DNA of 64,000 bases. It comes from Pseudomonas quercus. GTDB lineage: Bacteria > Pseudomonadota > Gammaproteobacteria > Pseudomonadales > Pseudomonadaceae. The notes under the pieces were generated by a model, which saw only the letters and a list, made by a program, of their open reading frames with translations, had not been told where the DNA came from and did no database searches. Positions within the stretch are counted from its first letter, which is position 1. Each line of letters opens with the position of its first letter. Where the stretch lies: assembly GCF_012033695.1 (NCBI RefSeq), contig NZ_JAAVJI010000003.1, forward strand, positions 124,001 to 188,000, written 5' to 3'. Below, piece by piece: positions 31,082 to 40,906 of this stretch. Position numbers and translations under genes: made by a program.

Positions 31082-32568
31082 GGCGCAAGTTCCTCTATCA
31101 ACTGACGAATGGTGGGGATCAGGTCGACTGCGGCCAACCCTCGCCCTTGTGCACCTTGCAACTCACCGGCCCTGGCATGCAGCCACACGCCCAGGCAGGC
31201 CGCCTCGAACGGCGCTAGGTGTTGAGCTAACAATGCGCCGATCACCCCCGACAGCACATCGCCCAGCCCACCTGTGGCCATGGCCGGGTGCCCATGATTG
31301 CACAGGGCCAGCCTACCGTCAGGCGCCGCGACCAGGCTGCCGGCCCCCTTGAGCACACAGGTAGCACGGTATCGGCCGGCCAAAGCGCGCACCGCCGAGG
31401 GCCGGTCCTTCTGCACCTGCTCGGTGTCGATACCGAGCAGGCGCGCCGCTTCCCCAGGGTGCGGAGTGATGACAGACCCTTCCGGCAGGCGCACGATGCC
31501 TTTTGCCAACAGGTTCAGCGCGTCGGCATCCCACACTTGAGGCACCTGCCGCGTCGCCGCTACAGAAACCAGGCTGCGCGCCCAGGCCGCTGTGCCAAGG
31601 CCGGGGCCTACCACCAGGACCGATGCGGCCTCCACCAGCGGGCGGAGCTGGTTGGCAGATGCCACGCTGGCCGTCATGACCTCGGGCAACCGGGTCAGCG
31701 CCGGCGCCACGTGAGCCTGCCGAGTGGCCAGGGACACCATGCCCGCCCCGCTGCGCAGGGCAGCCTCTGCCGCCATGATGGCCGCACCACCGGTGCCTTG
31801 TTCACCACCGACCACCAGCACGCGACCGAATTGGCCCTTGTGTGCCGTAGCCCGGCGCGGTGCTGGCAGGCTCAGGTTACCCGGCCTTAATAATTGCGCC
31901 TCGGCCTGAATACCGTGGGCTAGAGCAAGGTCGGTGTGCAGTGGGTCGAATACCAGTCGGCCCACCAGTGCAGGGGCCTCACCCGTCAGCAGGCCCAGCT
32001 TGAGGCCGATGAAGGTCACGGTCATATCGGCGCGCACGGCGCTACCCATTACATGCCCGGTGCTAGCGTTCAGCCCGGAAGGTATATCCACCGCCAGTAC
32101 GCTCAGGCCACTGGCATTGATTGCTTCAATGGCCTGCTGATAAACACCTTGAACGTCGCGTGCCAGGCCTGTGCCGAACAGGGCATCCACCACCACGCCT
32201 TTCAGGGGTGCGCCTGGGGCCCATGGCTGTATGTTCACGCCGTCGCTGCAGGCCTCGGCATAGGCCTTCGCCGCGTCATCCGCCAGGGCAGTGGTGTCGG
32301 CCAGGGTGTACACCGTCACCTGCCACCCGGCGCGCTGCGCCAATGCAGCGACCAGGTAGCCGTCAGCACCATTGTTGCCAGCGCCTGCCAGCACCGTCAG
32401 CGCCCTGGCCTGCGGCCACTGCAGGCGTAACGCTCGCCAGCATGCCTTGGCGGCACGCTGCATCAGGTCGAAGCCGGGCGTACCGGCTGCGATCACGCGC
32501 GCGTCCAGGTCGCGAACTTGCTGCGCGGAGTACAGTACGTCGGGTAAAGCGGTATCTTCCTGTGCCAT
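31069..32568 (-). CDS. nnrD: Bifunctional NAD(P)H-hydrate epimerase / dehydratase
   Basis: A 499-residue fusion. The N-terminal ~220 residues are the YjeF_N epimerase (GAGNNGADGYLVAALA, VVDALFGTGL, VDIPSGLNASTG); the C-terminal half is the ADP-dependent (S)-NAD(P)H-hydrate dehydratase, with ITPHPGEAARL and TGGLGDVLSGVIGA carrying the catalytic Asp. It repairs damaged nicotinamide nucleotides. First gene of the nine-gene minus-strand operon; its promoter should lie in the 65-base gap shared with divergent queG. Confidence 0.95.
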   Translation of the reverse strand: MAQEDTALPDVLYSAQQVRDLDARVIAAGTPGFDLMQRAAKACWRALRLQWPQARALTVLAGAGNNGADGYLVAALAQRAGWQVTVYTLADTTALADDAAKAYAEACSDGVNIQPWAPGAPLKGVVVDALFGTGLARDVQGVYQQAIEAINASGLSVLAVDIPSGLNASTGHVMGSAVRADMTVTFIGLKLGLLTGEAPALVGRLVFDPLHTDLALAHGIQAEAQLLRPGNLSLPAPRRATAHKGQFGRVLVVGGEQGTGGAAIMAAEAALRSGAGMVSLATRQAHVAPALTRLPEVMTASVASANQLRPLVEAASVLVVGPGLGTAAWARSLVSVAATRQVPQVWDADALNLLAKGIVRLPEGSVITPHPGEAARLLGIDTEQVQKDRPSAVRALAGRYRATCVLKGAGSLVAAPDGRLALCNHGHPAMATGGLGDVLSGVIGALLAQHLAPFEAACLGVWLHARAGELQGAQGRGLAAVDLIPTIRQLIEELAPCKA

Positions 32569-32633
32569 CGTTCAACCATAAGCCTGGATGTCTGGCAGAA
32601 TTATACGCACCCAAGCTTCGGTTTCCCCTTTTC

Positions 32634-33707
32634 ATGTCCGCCGCCGTCATCGACCTCACTGCCCTGGCCTCCTCCATCAAGGACTGGGGGCGCGAACTCG
32701 GCTTCCAGCAAGTCGGCATCAGCGGCCTGGCGCTCGGTGAGCACGAGCAGCACCTGCAACGCTGGCTGGACGCCGGCTATCACGGTGAAATGGACTACAT
32801 GGGTGCCCACGGCAGCAAGCGGTGGCGGCCCGATGAGCTGGTGCCTGGCACCTTGCGTGTGGTATCGGTACGCATGGATTACCTGCCCGGTGACACACGC
32901 ATGGCCGAACGCCTGGCAGACCCAAACGCTGCTTACATTTCACGCTACGCGCTGGGCCGGGATTACCACAAGCTCGTGCGCAAACGCCTGCAGCAGCTAG
33001 CCGAGCGTATCACTGCCGTGATTGGTGCCTTTGGCTACCGGGCGTTTGTGGACAGCGCACCCGTGCTGGAAAAAGCCATCGCCGAACAGGCCGGCCTGGG
33101 TTGGATTGGCAAGAACACGCTGGTGCTGAACCGTAAGGCCGGTAGCTATTTCTTTCTGGGCGAGCTGTTCGTCGACCTGCCCCTGCCCACCGACCCGCCA
33201 CAGGCCTCCGAGCACTGTGGCAAATGCACCGCATGCCTGGACATCTGCCCCACACAGGCCTTTGTGGGCCCCTATCAGTTGGATGCCCGGCGCTGCATTT
33301 CCTACCTCACGATCGAGTACAAAGGCTCGATTCCTGAAGACCTGCGCCCTCTGATCGGCAACCGCGTATTCGGGTGCGACGACTGCCAGTTGGTATGCCC
33401 CTGGAACCGCTTCGCCCGGCCCACAGCCGAGCGCGATTTCAGCCCACGTCACGGCTTGGACAATGCGGAACTGGCCGCCTTGTTTCGCTGGGATGAGCAG
33501 GAGTTTCTGGCGCAGACCGAAGGCTCACCCCTGCGCCGTGCAGGCTACGAGCGCTGGTTACGTAACCTGGCAGTGGGCCTGGGCAATGCGCCAACTACCA
33601 TTGCAGCGGTCGAGGCACTCAATGCCCGCCGCGACCACCCCTCGGCGCTCGTTCGCGAGCATGTAGAGTGGGCCTTGGGCCGCCACGGGCAGTGCATCAC
33701 GCCTTGA
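32634..33707 (+). CDS. queG: Epoxyqueuosine reductase QueG
   Basis: 357 residues from [19 protein letters not shown]; the upstream open frame runs antisense to nnrD and is not coding. Two 4Fe-4S binding sites are visible: [16 protein letters not shown] and [13 protein letters not shown], after the cobalamin-binding N-terminal part. It performs the last step of queuosine synthesis in tRNA. It is divergent from nnrD, and its end overlaps the convergent orn end by 11 bases. Confidence 0.95.
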   Translation: MSAAVIDLTALASSIKDWGRELGFQQVGISGLALGEHEQHLQRWLDAGYHGEMDYMGAHGSKRWRPDELVPGTLRVVSVRMDYLPGDTRMAERLADPNAAYISRYALGRDYHKLVRKRLQQLAERITAVIGAFGYRAFVDSAPVLEKAIAEQAGLGWIGKNTLVLNRKAGSYFFLGELFVDLPLPTDPPQASEHCGKCTACLDICPTQAFVGPYQLDARRCISYLTIEYKGSIPEDLRPLIGNRVFGCDDCQLVCPWNRFARPTAERDFSPRHGLDNAELAALFRWDEQEFLAQTEGSPLRRAGYERWLRNLAVGLGNAPTTIAAVEALNARRDHPSALVREHVEWALGRHGQCITP

Positions 33708-34239
33708 TGAAATGCTTGCGATAGTGCTGCAACTCGGCAATGGAGTCGCGGATGTCGTCCAGTGCCAGGTGGCTGCCGCCTTTTTTAAGGCTGTCGCGCA
33801 CTTCCGGCGCCCATAAGCCCGCCAGAATCTTGAGCGTGGAAACGTCCAGGTTGCGGTAATGGAAGTAGCCCTCCAGCGCCGACATGTGGCGGTACAGGAA
33901 ACGGCGGTCCTGGCAGATGCTGTTGCCACAGATCGGCGACTTGCCCTTAGGTACCCACTGCTCTAGAAACGCGATAGTCTGGGCTTCGGCTTCGGCCATG
34001 GACACCTGGCTTTCACGCACCCGCTGGGTAAGGCCCGAGCCACCGTGCTGACGCGTGTTCCACTCGTCCATGCGTGCCAGTACTTCATCGCTGTGGTGGA
34101 TGGCAATCACTGGCCCTTCAGCCAGGGTATTGAGTTCACTGTCTGTAACGATCGTCGCCATTTCGATGATGACGTCGGTGTCCGGATCCAGGCCGGTCAT
34201 TTCCAGGTCGATCCAGATCAGGTTGGTGGGGTTCAGCAT
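33697..34239 (-). CDS. orn: Oligoribonuclease
   Basis: A 180-residue DEDDh exonuclease: [10 protein letters not shown] (D-x-E), the middle Asp in NLDVSTLK, and the H...D pair in [12 protein letters not shown]. It degrades two- to five-base RNAs, and in Pseudomonas it also removes pGpG, the breakdown product of cyclic di-GMP. Started at [14 protein letters not shown]; the upstream extension is not protein-like. Divergent from rsgA. Confidence 0.97.
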   Translation of the reverse strand: MLNPTNLIWIDLEMTGLDPDTDVIIEMATIVTDSELNTLAEGPVIAIHHSDEVLARMDEWNTRQHGGSGLTQRVRESQVSMAEAEAQTIAFLEQWVPKGKSPICGNSICQDRRFLYRHMSALEGYFHYRNLDVSTLKILAGLWAPEVRDSLKKGGSHLALDDIRDSIAELQHYRKHFIKA

Positions 34240-34353
34240 TGCACTCTCCTCGACAAGACTGGGAAGTGTAGCGCACCGGGGCATGCTAGACTCATGGCTC
34301 GCTCCATCCCCGTCGTCTGCGCGCCCCTGTCGGTGCTTTTTTCCAGGAATCCC

Positions 34354-35385
34354 ATGGCCAAACGCCAACTCAACCGTCGCCAGGCCTGGCGTATCGACAA
34401 GATCCAGAACGAGCGCGCCGAACGCGTCGCCAAACGTGAGTCACACGCCGTAGAAGTGCTTGAAGGCGGCGATCTGGGCCCGGAAGAGACCGGCCTGATC
34501 ATTGCCCACTACGGGGTTCAGGTTGAAGTGGAAGCCCAGCAAGGCGAGCGGGCAGGCGAGGTGTTCCGTTGCCACCTGCGGGCCAACCTGCCGGCCATGG
34601 TTACGGGGGACCGAGTGGTATGGCGCGCCGGCAACCAAGGCATTGGCGTTATCGTGGCGCAGTTGCCACGCAGCACGGAGCTGTGCCGCCCCGACCACCG
34701 CGGGCAACTCAAACCCGTCGCAGCAAACGTCGACCTTATCGTGATTGTGTTCGCACCCGCGCCTGAGCCTCAGGCCAACTTGATCGACCGTTATCTGGTG
34801 GCAGCGGAGCACTCGGGCATCCGGCCCCTGCTGCTGCTGAACAAGGCTGACCTGATCAACGCCGACAACGAGGGCAGGCTTAACGACCTTTTAGAGGCGT
34901 ACCGGCAGTTGGGCTACCCGCTGCTGGAGGTGTCCGCCCATGAGGGTGATGGCATGGAGCAGCTAAAGGCGCGGCTTAAGGGGCACACCAGCGTATTCGT
35001 GGGCCAGTCCGGTGTGGGCAAGTCGTCGCTGGTGAATCAGCTGTTGCCTGAGGCCCAGGCTCGGGTGGGCGCGCTATCGGAGTGGTCCGGCCAGGGCCAG
35101 CACACCACCACCACGGCCAAGCTGTTCCATTTCCCTCAAGGGGGCGACCTGATCGACTCACCGGGCATCCGGGAGTTCGGCCTGGCCCATGTCAGCCGTG
35201 AGGATGTGGAAGCAGGCTTTATCGAGTTCGACGGCCTGCTCGGCCACTGCCGCTTCCGCGACTGCAAGCACGACCGCGAGCCGGGTTGCGCCCTGTTGAT
35301 GGCCTTGGAAGAGGGCCGTATTCACCCTCAACGCATGCACAGCTATCGCTCGATCATTGCCAGCCTGGCACAAGAACGCTACTGA
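34354..35385 (+). CDS. rsgA: Small ribosomal subunit biogenesis GTPase RsgA
   Basis: 343 residues from [20 protein letters not shown]-fold N-terminal domain, then a circularly permuted G domain in which NKADL (G4) precedes [12 protein letters not shown] (G1) and DSPGIREF (G3), and a C-terminal zinc knuckle with the pattern C-x5-C-x-H-x5-C ([14 protein letters not shown]). It checks late 30S maturation. Confidence 0.96.
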   Translation: MAKRQLNRRQAWRIDKIQNERAERVAKRESHAVEVLEGGDLGPEETGLIIAHYGVQVEVEAQQGERAGEVFRCHLRANLPAMVTGDRVVWRAGNQGIGVIVAQLPRSTELCRPDHRGQLKPVAANVDLIVIVFAPAPEPQANLIDRYLVAAEHSGIRPLLLLNKADLINADNEGRLNDLLEAYRQLGYPLLEVSAHEGDGMEQLKARLKGHTSVFVGQSGVGKSSLVNQLLPEAQARVGALSEWSGQGQHTTTTAKLFHFPQGGDLIDSPGIREFGLAHVSREDVEAGFIEFDGLLGHCRFRDCKHDREPGCALLMALEEGRIHPQRMHSYRSIIASLAQERY

Positions 35386-35477
35386 GCCGGTTCACTGTGT
35401 GAGACCGGGCGAAGCTGCAGGCTTAAACCGGGAACTGAGCCCACACCCTCTGCCCTCAGGCCTCCCCTTGCGCCCGG

Positions 35478-36536
35478 CTACAATTGCCGGGCCGAGGGTG
35501 CCGGTGCCTGCATCTGCAAGGCGCCGTTGTCAAAGATGTTCACCTTCTCTCGCAGGTCCCTAGGCTGGACCGTAGGGATCTGTCCGCTGGCAGCACTGGG
35601 CACTGCTGGCGCAGGTGCTGTGGGCGGTGCAGCGGCGCCAGGTGCCGCCGGTGTAGCAGGCGCCGTGGCTGGCGGGCTATCCGGCTGCTCTCCCTCGATA
35701 TCACGCTGGGCCTTCTTGTTCAGCACGATGATGTCGATACGGCGGTTTACCGGGTTCAGCGGGTTCTTGCGATCAAAGAGCGAAGACGAACCGTAGCCCA
35801 CCACACGTGCAATCTGTGATTCAGGGTAACTGCCTGCCACCAGCGTGCGCCGGGCAGCGTTTGCACGGTTGGCCGACAGCTCCCAGTTGCCGAAGTCTGC
35901 ACTGGCCGCATAGGGCTTGGCGTCGGTATGGCCGCTGATGCTGACCTTGTTAGGCACTTCCTTGATGGTATCGGCCATCGCTAGTAGAATGTCTTCGAAA
36001 TAGGGTTTGAGCCGGGCACTGCCCAAGTCGAACATGGGGCGGTTCTCAGCATCCATGATCTGGATGCGCAGGCCGTCCTGCGTGATCTCGAACAGAATCT
36101 GGTCCTTGAATTTCTGCAATTGCGGGTTCTCGTCCACCTTGTTCTGCAATTCCTGCAGCAGCAGCTCCAAGCGATCCTTTTCCACCTTCTCAGCAATGTT
36201 TTCAGCCTGGTCCGGGTCCACCGAGCTTTCCGCTTCAGGTTTTGGCGGAGTGTCCTTGGTTTCCGGGTTCAGCGTATGGTCAGGCGCCAGCTGGGGCGAC
36301 CCACCCAGGTCGATCACGTAAGGTGAGCCGCTTTCAGTGAAGCCGATCGGGTCCTTGAAATAGCCCGCGATAGCAAGCTTCTGCTCCGGGGTGGCTTCAG
36401 ACAACAGCCACAGCACCAGAAAGAAGGCCATCATCGCGGTTGCGAAGTCGGCAAAGGCAATTTTCCAGGCACCCCCGTGGTGCCCTCCGCCGAAGCGCTT
36501 TACGCGCTTGACGATGATCGGCTGATTGTTCTCCAT
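35478..36536 (-). CDS. motB: Flagellar motor protein MotB
   Basis: A 352-residue stator protein: N-terminal membrane segment with the proton-accepting Asp in AWKIAFADFATAMMAFFLVLW, a plug/linker region, an OmpA-like peptidoglycan-binding domain (SISGHTDAKPY, LSANRANAARRTLV) and a ~65-residue Pro/Ala-rich tail. Downstream of motA by 3 bases. Forms the ion-conducting stator with MotA. Confidence 0.96.
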   Translation of the reverse strand: MENNQPIIVKRVKRFGGGHHGGAWKIAFADFATAMMAFFLVLWLLSEATPEQKLAIAGYFKDPIGFTESGSPYVIDLGGSPQLAPDHTLNPETKDTPPKPEAESSVDPDQAENIAEKVEKDRLELLLQELQNKVDENPQLQKFKDQILFEITQDGLRIQIMDAENRPMFDLGSARLKPYFEDILLAMADTIKEVPNKVSISGHTDAKPYAASADFGNWELSANRANAARRTLVAGSYPESQIARVVGYGSSSLFDRKNPLNPVNRRIDIIVLNKKAQRDIEGEQPDSPPATAPATPAAPGAAAPPTAPAPAVPSAASGQIPTVQPRDLREKVNIFDNGALQMQAPAPSARQL

Positions 36537-36539
36537 GGC

Positions 36540-37391
36540 TTAGCGACCGCGAACCGCTTGTTCGAGCTCGGCAAAGCTCGGACGGTGGGCGGGGTACAGC
36601 ACCTTGCGGCCGAATTCCACTGCCAGGGTAGGCGGCATGCCGGAGGCAGAGGCTACCAGGCACGCCTTGATGGCTTCGAACACGTTCATTTCTTCCTTGG
36701 CGTCATGGGCCAGGCTCGTCGACAAGGGCCCGAAGAAACCATAGGCCGCCAGAATACCGAAGAACGTACCGACCAAGGCCGCACCCACGTGACCGCCAAT
36801 GGCTGCCTTGTCGCCATCACCCAGGGAAGCCATGGTGACCACGATACCCAGTACAGCCGCCACGATACCGAAACCTGGCAAGCCATCGGCAATGCCCTGC
36901 ACGGCATGGGAAGGGTGCTCCAACTCTTCCTTCATGCTCAGCAGTTCCATGTCGAACAGGCCCTCCAGCTCATGGGGCGCCATGTTGCCCGAGGACATGA
37001 TGCGCAGGTAATCGCAGATAAACGCGGTCATACGAGCATCGTTCAGCACGGCCGGGTATTTGGCGAAAATCGGGCTGGCGGCGGCATCTTCGATGTCGCT
37101 TTCGATGGCCATCATGCCTTCACGGCGGCTTTTATTGAGGATCTCGTACACCAGGCCCAGCACTTCCAAGTAGAAGGCGTGGGTAAACCGGCTCTTGAAC
37201 ATCTTCAACGATTTCTTGAGCACGTGCATGGTCGCCGACCCTGGGTTGGCCTGAAGGAAGGCCCCCAAGCATGCCCCGCCGATGATCATGACCTCGAAAG
37301 GCTGGATCAGGGCCGCGATTTTTCCGTGGGAAAGGACGTACCCGCCGAGAACGCTCGCGAATACGACGATAATGCCGATAATTTTAGCCAT
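36540..37391 (-). CDS. motA: Flagellar motor stator protein MotA
   Basis: A 283-residue protein with four membrane segments; the cytoplasmic loop between segments 2 and 3 carries the Arg/Glu residues that contact FliG (around SRREGMMAIESDIEDAAASP). The last two segments include DGLPGFGIVAAVLGIVVTM and VGTFFGILAAYGFF. Promoter with FliA-type elements is found 64 bases upstream. Confidence 0.97.
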   Translation of the reverse strand: MAKIIGIIVVFASVLGGYVLSHGKIAALIQPFEVMIIGGACLGAFLQANPGSATMHVLKKSLKMFKSRFTHAFYLEVLGLVYEILNKSRREGMMAIESDIEDAAASPIFAKYPAVLNDARMTAFICDYLRIMSSGNMAPHELEGLFDMELLSMKEELEHPSHAVQGIADGLPGFGIVAAVLGIVVTMASLGDGDKAAIGGHVGAALVGTFFGILAAYGFFGPLSTSLAHDAKEEMNVFEAIKACLVASASGMPPTLAVEFGRKVLYPAHRPSFAELEQAVRGR

Positions 37392-37455
37392 AGGTCAGGA
37401 ACACTTCGCAAACGTGGGACAACTGGCGCAAGGCCGTTTCAATCTCTGCTTCTAC

Positions 37456-37482
37456 CTATCGGCAGAACTGCGCCAGACTATA
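37456..37482 (-). promoter_or_regulatory. FliA (sigma28)-type promoter of motAB
   Basis: On the minus strand TATA (37479-37482), 15 bases, then GCCGATAG (37456-37463). The FliA consensus is TAAA-N15-GCCGATAA, so only one mismatch is present in each element. It is ~65 bases upstream of motA and fits late flagellar gene control. Confidence 0.7.
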
Positions 37483-37523
37483 GTTACGTTTTCTTAAACA
37501 CACGTACGCGAGCGCCACCTCCT

Positions 37524-39044
37524 ATGTCAGCCGTTCGGCAGCAGAGCCTTGAAACCTGGGTTAAATCACTGGGTAACGTTCGCATTCCGGTCCCTCGTGC
37601 CAGCCATGAGCGCGTATGCGCTGTACTCAACGATAGCCGCAGTTCGCTGCGAGACATCGCAGAATGCATGCAGGGCAGCCCGGCCCTGGTACTCAACGTT
37701 ATCCGCGAAGCCAACCTGCAGGCCAGCAATACCCTGGTGGAGCCAGCCGAGAGCCTGGAAATCGCCCTCAACCGCCTGGGCTTGCAGCGCACCGGCGAGT
37801 TGCTGGCACGCGTGCCAGCCATGGCACCTGAAGACATCCCGCTGCCCCTGCGCCAACTCCAGCTGATCAGCCAGCACGCTACCCAGCAAGCCAGCGGCTT
37901 TTTTGCCGCCCGCCTGGCGCGACTGTGGCAGGAAATACACTGGGGCAGCCTGTTGTTTCTGGCACCGCTATGGCCTTTGGCGATGACCGAACCCAAGCTG
38001 TTCGAGGAGTGGGACCTGCGCGTGCTGCACAAGGGTGAAAACCCGGGCCGCGTGGAGCACGAGCTGTTTGGCATACGGGTGTTGGACCTGTGCAAGGCAT
38101 TGGCAGACTACTGGGGGCTCCCTGCCTGGGTGCGCCAGGGCTACCGCGCCCTTACCCTGGAGCGGCGCTCACTCACCAAGGCCATGTTGATCGCCCGTAA
38201 CCAGGACGCCCCCTTGGCCCAGCAGCATAAGCTGGACAGCGACCCAGAGCTTTACCGCTGGCTCAACCAACCCGCCACCACCGTGTTGCTGGCCAACGGC
38301 ATGGCCCTGGCTTGCGAGCAGGGCTGGGGTACGCCCCATGTGCTGCGCTGGCAACAGCTACTGGCGCTGTATACGCAGGCACCGTTAGAGCAGGTGCAGC
38401 AGCAGGCACATGTACAGGCGGTGCAGAGTGCCCATAGCCACGCCGGCCCTGGGCTCTGGCACCCGGCCATGGCCCTGGTCTGGCCGCTGCATGAACGTCG
38501 CGTGCACCCTGGCCTGTTGCCAGTGGCCGGGCCGAGCCAGGAGGCCTTGGCGCTGTGGCGCCAGCATTGTCTGACCCTGCGCCAGGCGCCCAGCCCTTTC
38601 AATAACGCCATGCACCTGATGGGGGTAGCCATGCAGGCGCTGGAAGCCTGCGGCATGCGCCGTGTGGCCCTGCTGATGGTAGACAAGGCCCAGGCCAACC
38701 TGCGCGTTCACCTGATTGCCGGGCTCCCAAAGGCAGCCGTGGACCTGAGCATGCCTTTGAGCCATGCCCCTCTTCTGCAGCGCCTGGTGGAGCGCCCCGG
38801 CCAATTGCGGCTTACCCCTGAAAACAACGCATCGTTGTCCCGGCTTGTGCCTGCCAGCCTACGGGTCATGTTTCGCGGCGAGCACCTGCTGCTGCGCTCA
38901 ATTGCCAGCCAGGATCGCGTGTTGATGCTGGTGCTAGCCGACCAAGGTGGGCAACCCATGGCCGAAACCAGCGTTCAGGCGTTTGGCAAAACAGCTCAAT
39001 GTATCGAGCACGCCTTGACGGTGTTCAGTAGCCGCAGCCGCTAA
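37524..39044 (+). CDS. HDOD domain-containing protein
   Basis: 506 residues from MSAVRQQSLETWVKSLG. Residues ~15-215 form a HDOD domain (HD-related output domain; no intact HD metal site is seen), with VRIPVPRASHERVCAVLND and LGLQRTGELLARV; the C-terminal part (~330-500) resembles a GAF-like module (MRRVALLMVDKAQANLRVHLIAGL). Such proteins act in signalling, often near motility genes; the exact role is unknown. No ribosome-binding site is evident before the ATG. It is divergent from motA. Confidence 0.8.
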   Translation: MSAVRQQSLETWVKSLGNVRIPVPRASHERVCAVLNDSRSSLRDIAECMQGSPALVLNVIREANLQASNTLVEPAESLEIALNRLGLQRTGELLARVPAMAPEDIPLPLRQLQLISQHATQQASGFFAARLARLWQEIHWGSLLFLAPLWPLAMTEPKLFEEWDLRVLHKGENPGRVEHELFGIRVLDLCKALADYWGLPAWVRQGYRALTLERRSLTKAMLIARNQDAPLAQQHKLDSDPELYRWLNQPATTVLLANGMALACEQGWGTPHVLRWQQLLALYTQAPLEQVQQQAHVQAVQSAHSHAGPGLWHPAMALVWPLHERRVHPGLLPVAGPSQEALALWRQHCLTLRQAPSPFNNAMHLMGVAMQALEACGMRRVALLMVDKAQANLRVHLIAGLPKAAVDLSMPLSHAPLLQRLVERPGQLRLTPENNASLSRLVPASLRVMFRGEHLLLRSIASQDRVLMLVLADQGGQPMAETSVQAFGKTAQCIEHALTVFSSRSR

Positions 39045-39088
39045 GGGTTGCGCTACAATCTGGCCTCTTACCCACCAAGGATTCCTGT

Positions 39089-39904
39089 ATGGCTGACTTC
39101 TCTGACCTGGGGCTGATCATCGAACCCTCAGACCTGGCAGCCCGCCTGAATGCGCCCGGCCTGATCGTGGTCGACCTTACCAGCCAGGCGCGTTACGCCG
39201 CCGGGCATGTTCCAGGTGCCCGGTTCGTTGCGCCCTCCCGCACCCAATTGGGCACCGCGCCAGCGCCGGGGCTCCTGCCAAGCCTGGCCAGCCTCAATGC
39301 ACTGTTTGGCGAGCTTGGCCATAACCCGCAGGCCACGTATGTGGTGTACGACGACGAAGGCGGTGGCTGGGCGGGCCGGTTCATCTGGCTACTGGACGTC
39401 ATCGGCCACAGCCGCTATCACTACCTGGATGGTGGCCTGCTGGCCTGGGAGGCCGAAGGCTATCCCCTCAGCACTGAAGTGCCTGCGCCGCTGTCTACAC
39501 CTGTAAACCTGGCTGTCGACGACGGCCCAACGGCCACGCTCGATTATTTGCGCAGCCGCCTGGGCGCTTCGGACTTGGTGATCTGGGACGCTCGTGGCCC
39601 TCTGGAGTTTTCCGGGAAAAAGGTTGTGGCTGCGCGCGGTGGCCATGTGCCCGGCGCCGTGAACTTCGAATGGACCGCCGGCATGGACCCTACCCGTCAC
39701 CTGCGCATTCGCAAGGACCTTCCTCAGGTGCTGGAAGCGCTCGGCATCACGCCGGACAAGGAAATCATTACACATTGCCAGACCCACCATCGGTCAGGCT
39801 TTACCTATCTGGCCGCCAAGGCACTCGGTTACCCGCGAGTCAAAGCCTATGCCGGCTCCTGGGGTGAATGGGGCAATAACCCTGACACCCCTATCGACCT
39901 TTAA
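39089..39904 (+). CDS. rhdA: Thiosulfate sulfurtransferase (rhodanese, RhdA type)
   Basis: A 271-residue tandem rhodanese. The C-terminal domain has the active loop C230-QTHHR, the same residues and numbering as A. vinelandii RhdA; the N-terminal domain lacks the Cys. It transfers sulfane sulfur from thiosulfate to cyanide or other acceptors. AAGGA precedes the ATG. psd follows by 9 bases. Confidence 0.94.
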   Translation: MADFSDLGLIIEPSDLAARLNAPGLIVVDLTSQARYAAGHVPGARFVAPSRTQLGTAPAPGLLPSLASLNALFGELGHNPQATYVVYDDEGGGWAGRFIWLLDVIGHSRYHYLDGGLLAWEAEGYPLSTEVPAPLSTPVNLAVDDGPTATLDYLRSRLGASDLVIWDARGPLEFSGKKVVAARGGHVPGAVNFEWTAGMDPTRHLRIRKDLPQVLEALGITPDKEIITHCQTHHRSGFTYLAAKALGYPRVKAYAGSWGEWGNNPDTPIDL

Positions 39905-39913
39905 GGGCACTTC

Positions 39914-40780
39914 ATGAAAGATCGGCTGTTTATCATTTCCCAGTACCTGCTGCCCCACCACCTGTTGTCCCGGCTGGCAGGCTGCCTGGCAGAATCACGC
40001 GCACGCTGGGTGAAGAACACGTTCACCAACTGGTTTGTGCGGCGGTTCAATGTGGACATGAGCGAAGCACTGGTCGAAGACCAGAATGCCTATGAGCATT
40101 TCAACGCCTTCTTCACCCGGGCCCTCAAGCCCGATGCCCGCCCGCTGGACCCTACCCCTGGTGCCATTCTTTCACCCGCTGACGGCGCCATCAGCCAGAT
40201 GGGCCCCATCGAACACGGCCGCATCTTCCAGGCAAAAGGGCACAGCTTCAGCGTGCTGGAGCTGCTCGGCGGCGACCCTGCGCACGCTGCTGCCTTCATG
40301 GGCGGCAGCTTTTCCACTGTTTACCTGTCACCACGGGACTACCACCGCGTGCACATGCCACTGGCAGGCACCCTGCGGGAGATGATCTACGTTCCGGGCC
40401 GAATTTTCTCGGTGAACCAGACAACCGCCGAGAACGTACCTGAACTGTTCGCACGCAACGAGCGCGTGGTGTGCCTGTTCGATACCGAACGCGGCCCCAT
40501 GGCCATGGTACTGGTGGGTGCCATGATCGTCGCTTCCATCGAGACGGTCTGGGCCGGGTTGGTAACGCCCCCCAAGCGCACCTTGAAAAGCTGGCGCTAC
40601 GACGAAGCGGCCCGTGGCCCTATTCACCTGGAAAAAGGGGCTGAAATGGGCCGGTTCAAGCTGGGTTCCACGGTGATCATGCTGTTCGGGCCAGACCAAG
40701 TGACCTGGGGGCATCATCTGGCCGCAGTGTCACCCGTACGCATGGGCCAGTCGCTGGGGATGCCTACTGTTACGCCGTGA
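39914..40780 (+). CDS. psd: Phosphatidylserine decarboxylase proenzyme
   Basis: A 288-residue proenzyme. The self-cleavage site LGST places the new pyruvoyl residue at S252, giving a 37-residue alpha chain; [11 protein letters not shown] and the [11 protein letters not shown] block are the standard catalytic motifs. It is a membrane-bound enzyme that makes phosphatidylethanolamine. Next to the rhodanese gene as in other pseudomonads. Confidence 0.97.
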   Translation: MKDRLFIISQYLLPHHLLSRLAGCLAESRARWVKNTFTNWFVRRFNVDMSEALVEDQNAYEHFNAFFTRALKPDARPLDPTPGAILSPADGAISQMGPIEHGRIFQAKGHSFSVLELLGGDPAHAAAFMGGSFSTVYLSPRDYHRVHMPLAGTLREMIYVPGRIFSVNQTTAENVPELFARNERVVCLFDTERGPMAMVLVGAMIVASIETVWAGLVTPPKRTLKSWRYDEAARGPIHLEKGAEMGRFKLGSTVIMLFGPDQVTWGHHLAAVSPVRMGQSLGMPTVTP

Positions 40781-40906
40781 TGTGCCTTGCAGCGAGTGCG
40801 GCCTTATCGGGATGCTGTTAGAGTTCAATGAACGAAGGTCCGCCAAAGGCCATGCGTGTTCGGGCCAATGCCGTACCTACCTCGGACGATGATCAGGAAC
40901 CAGCGG

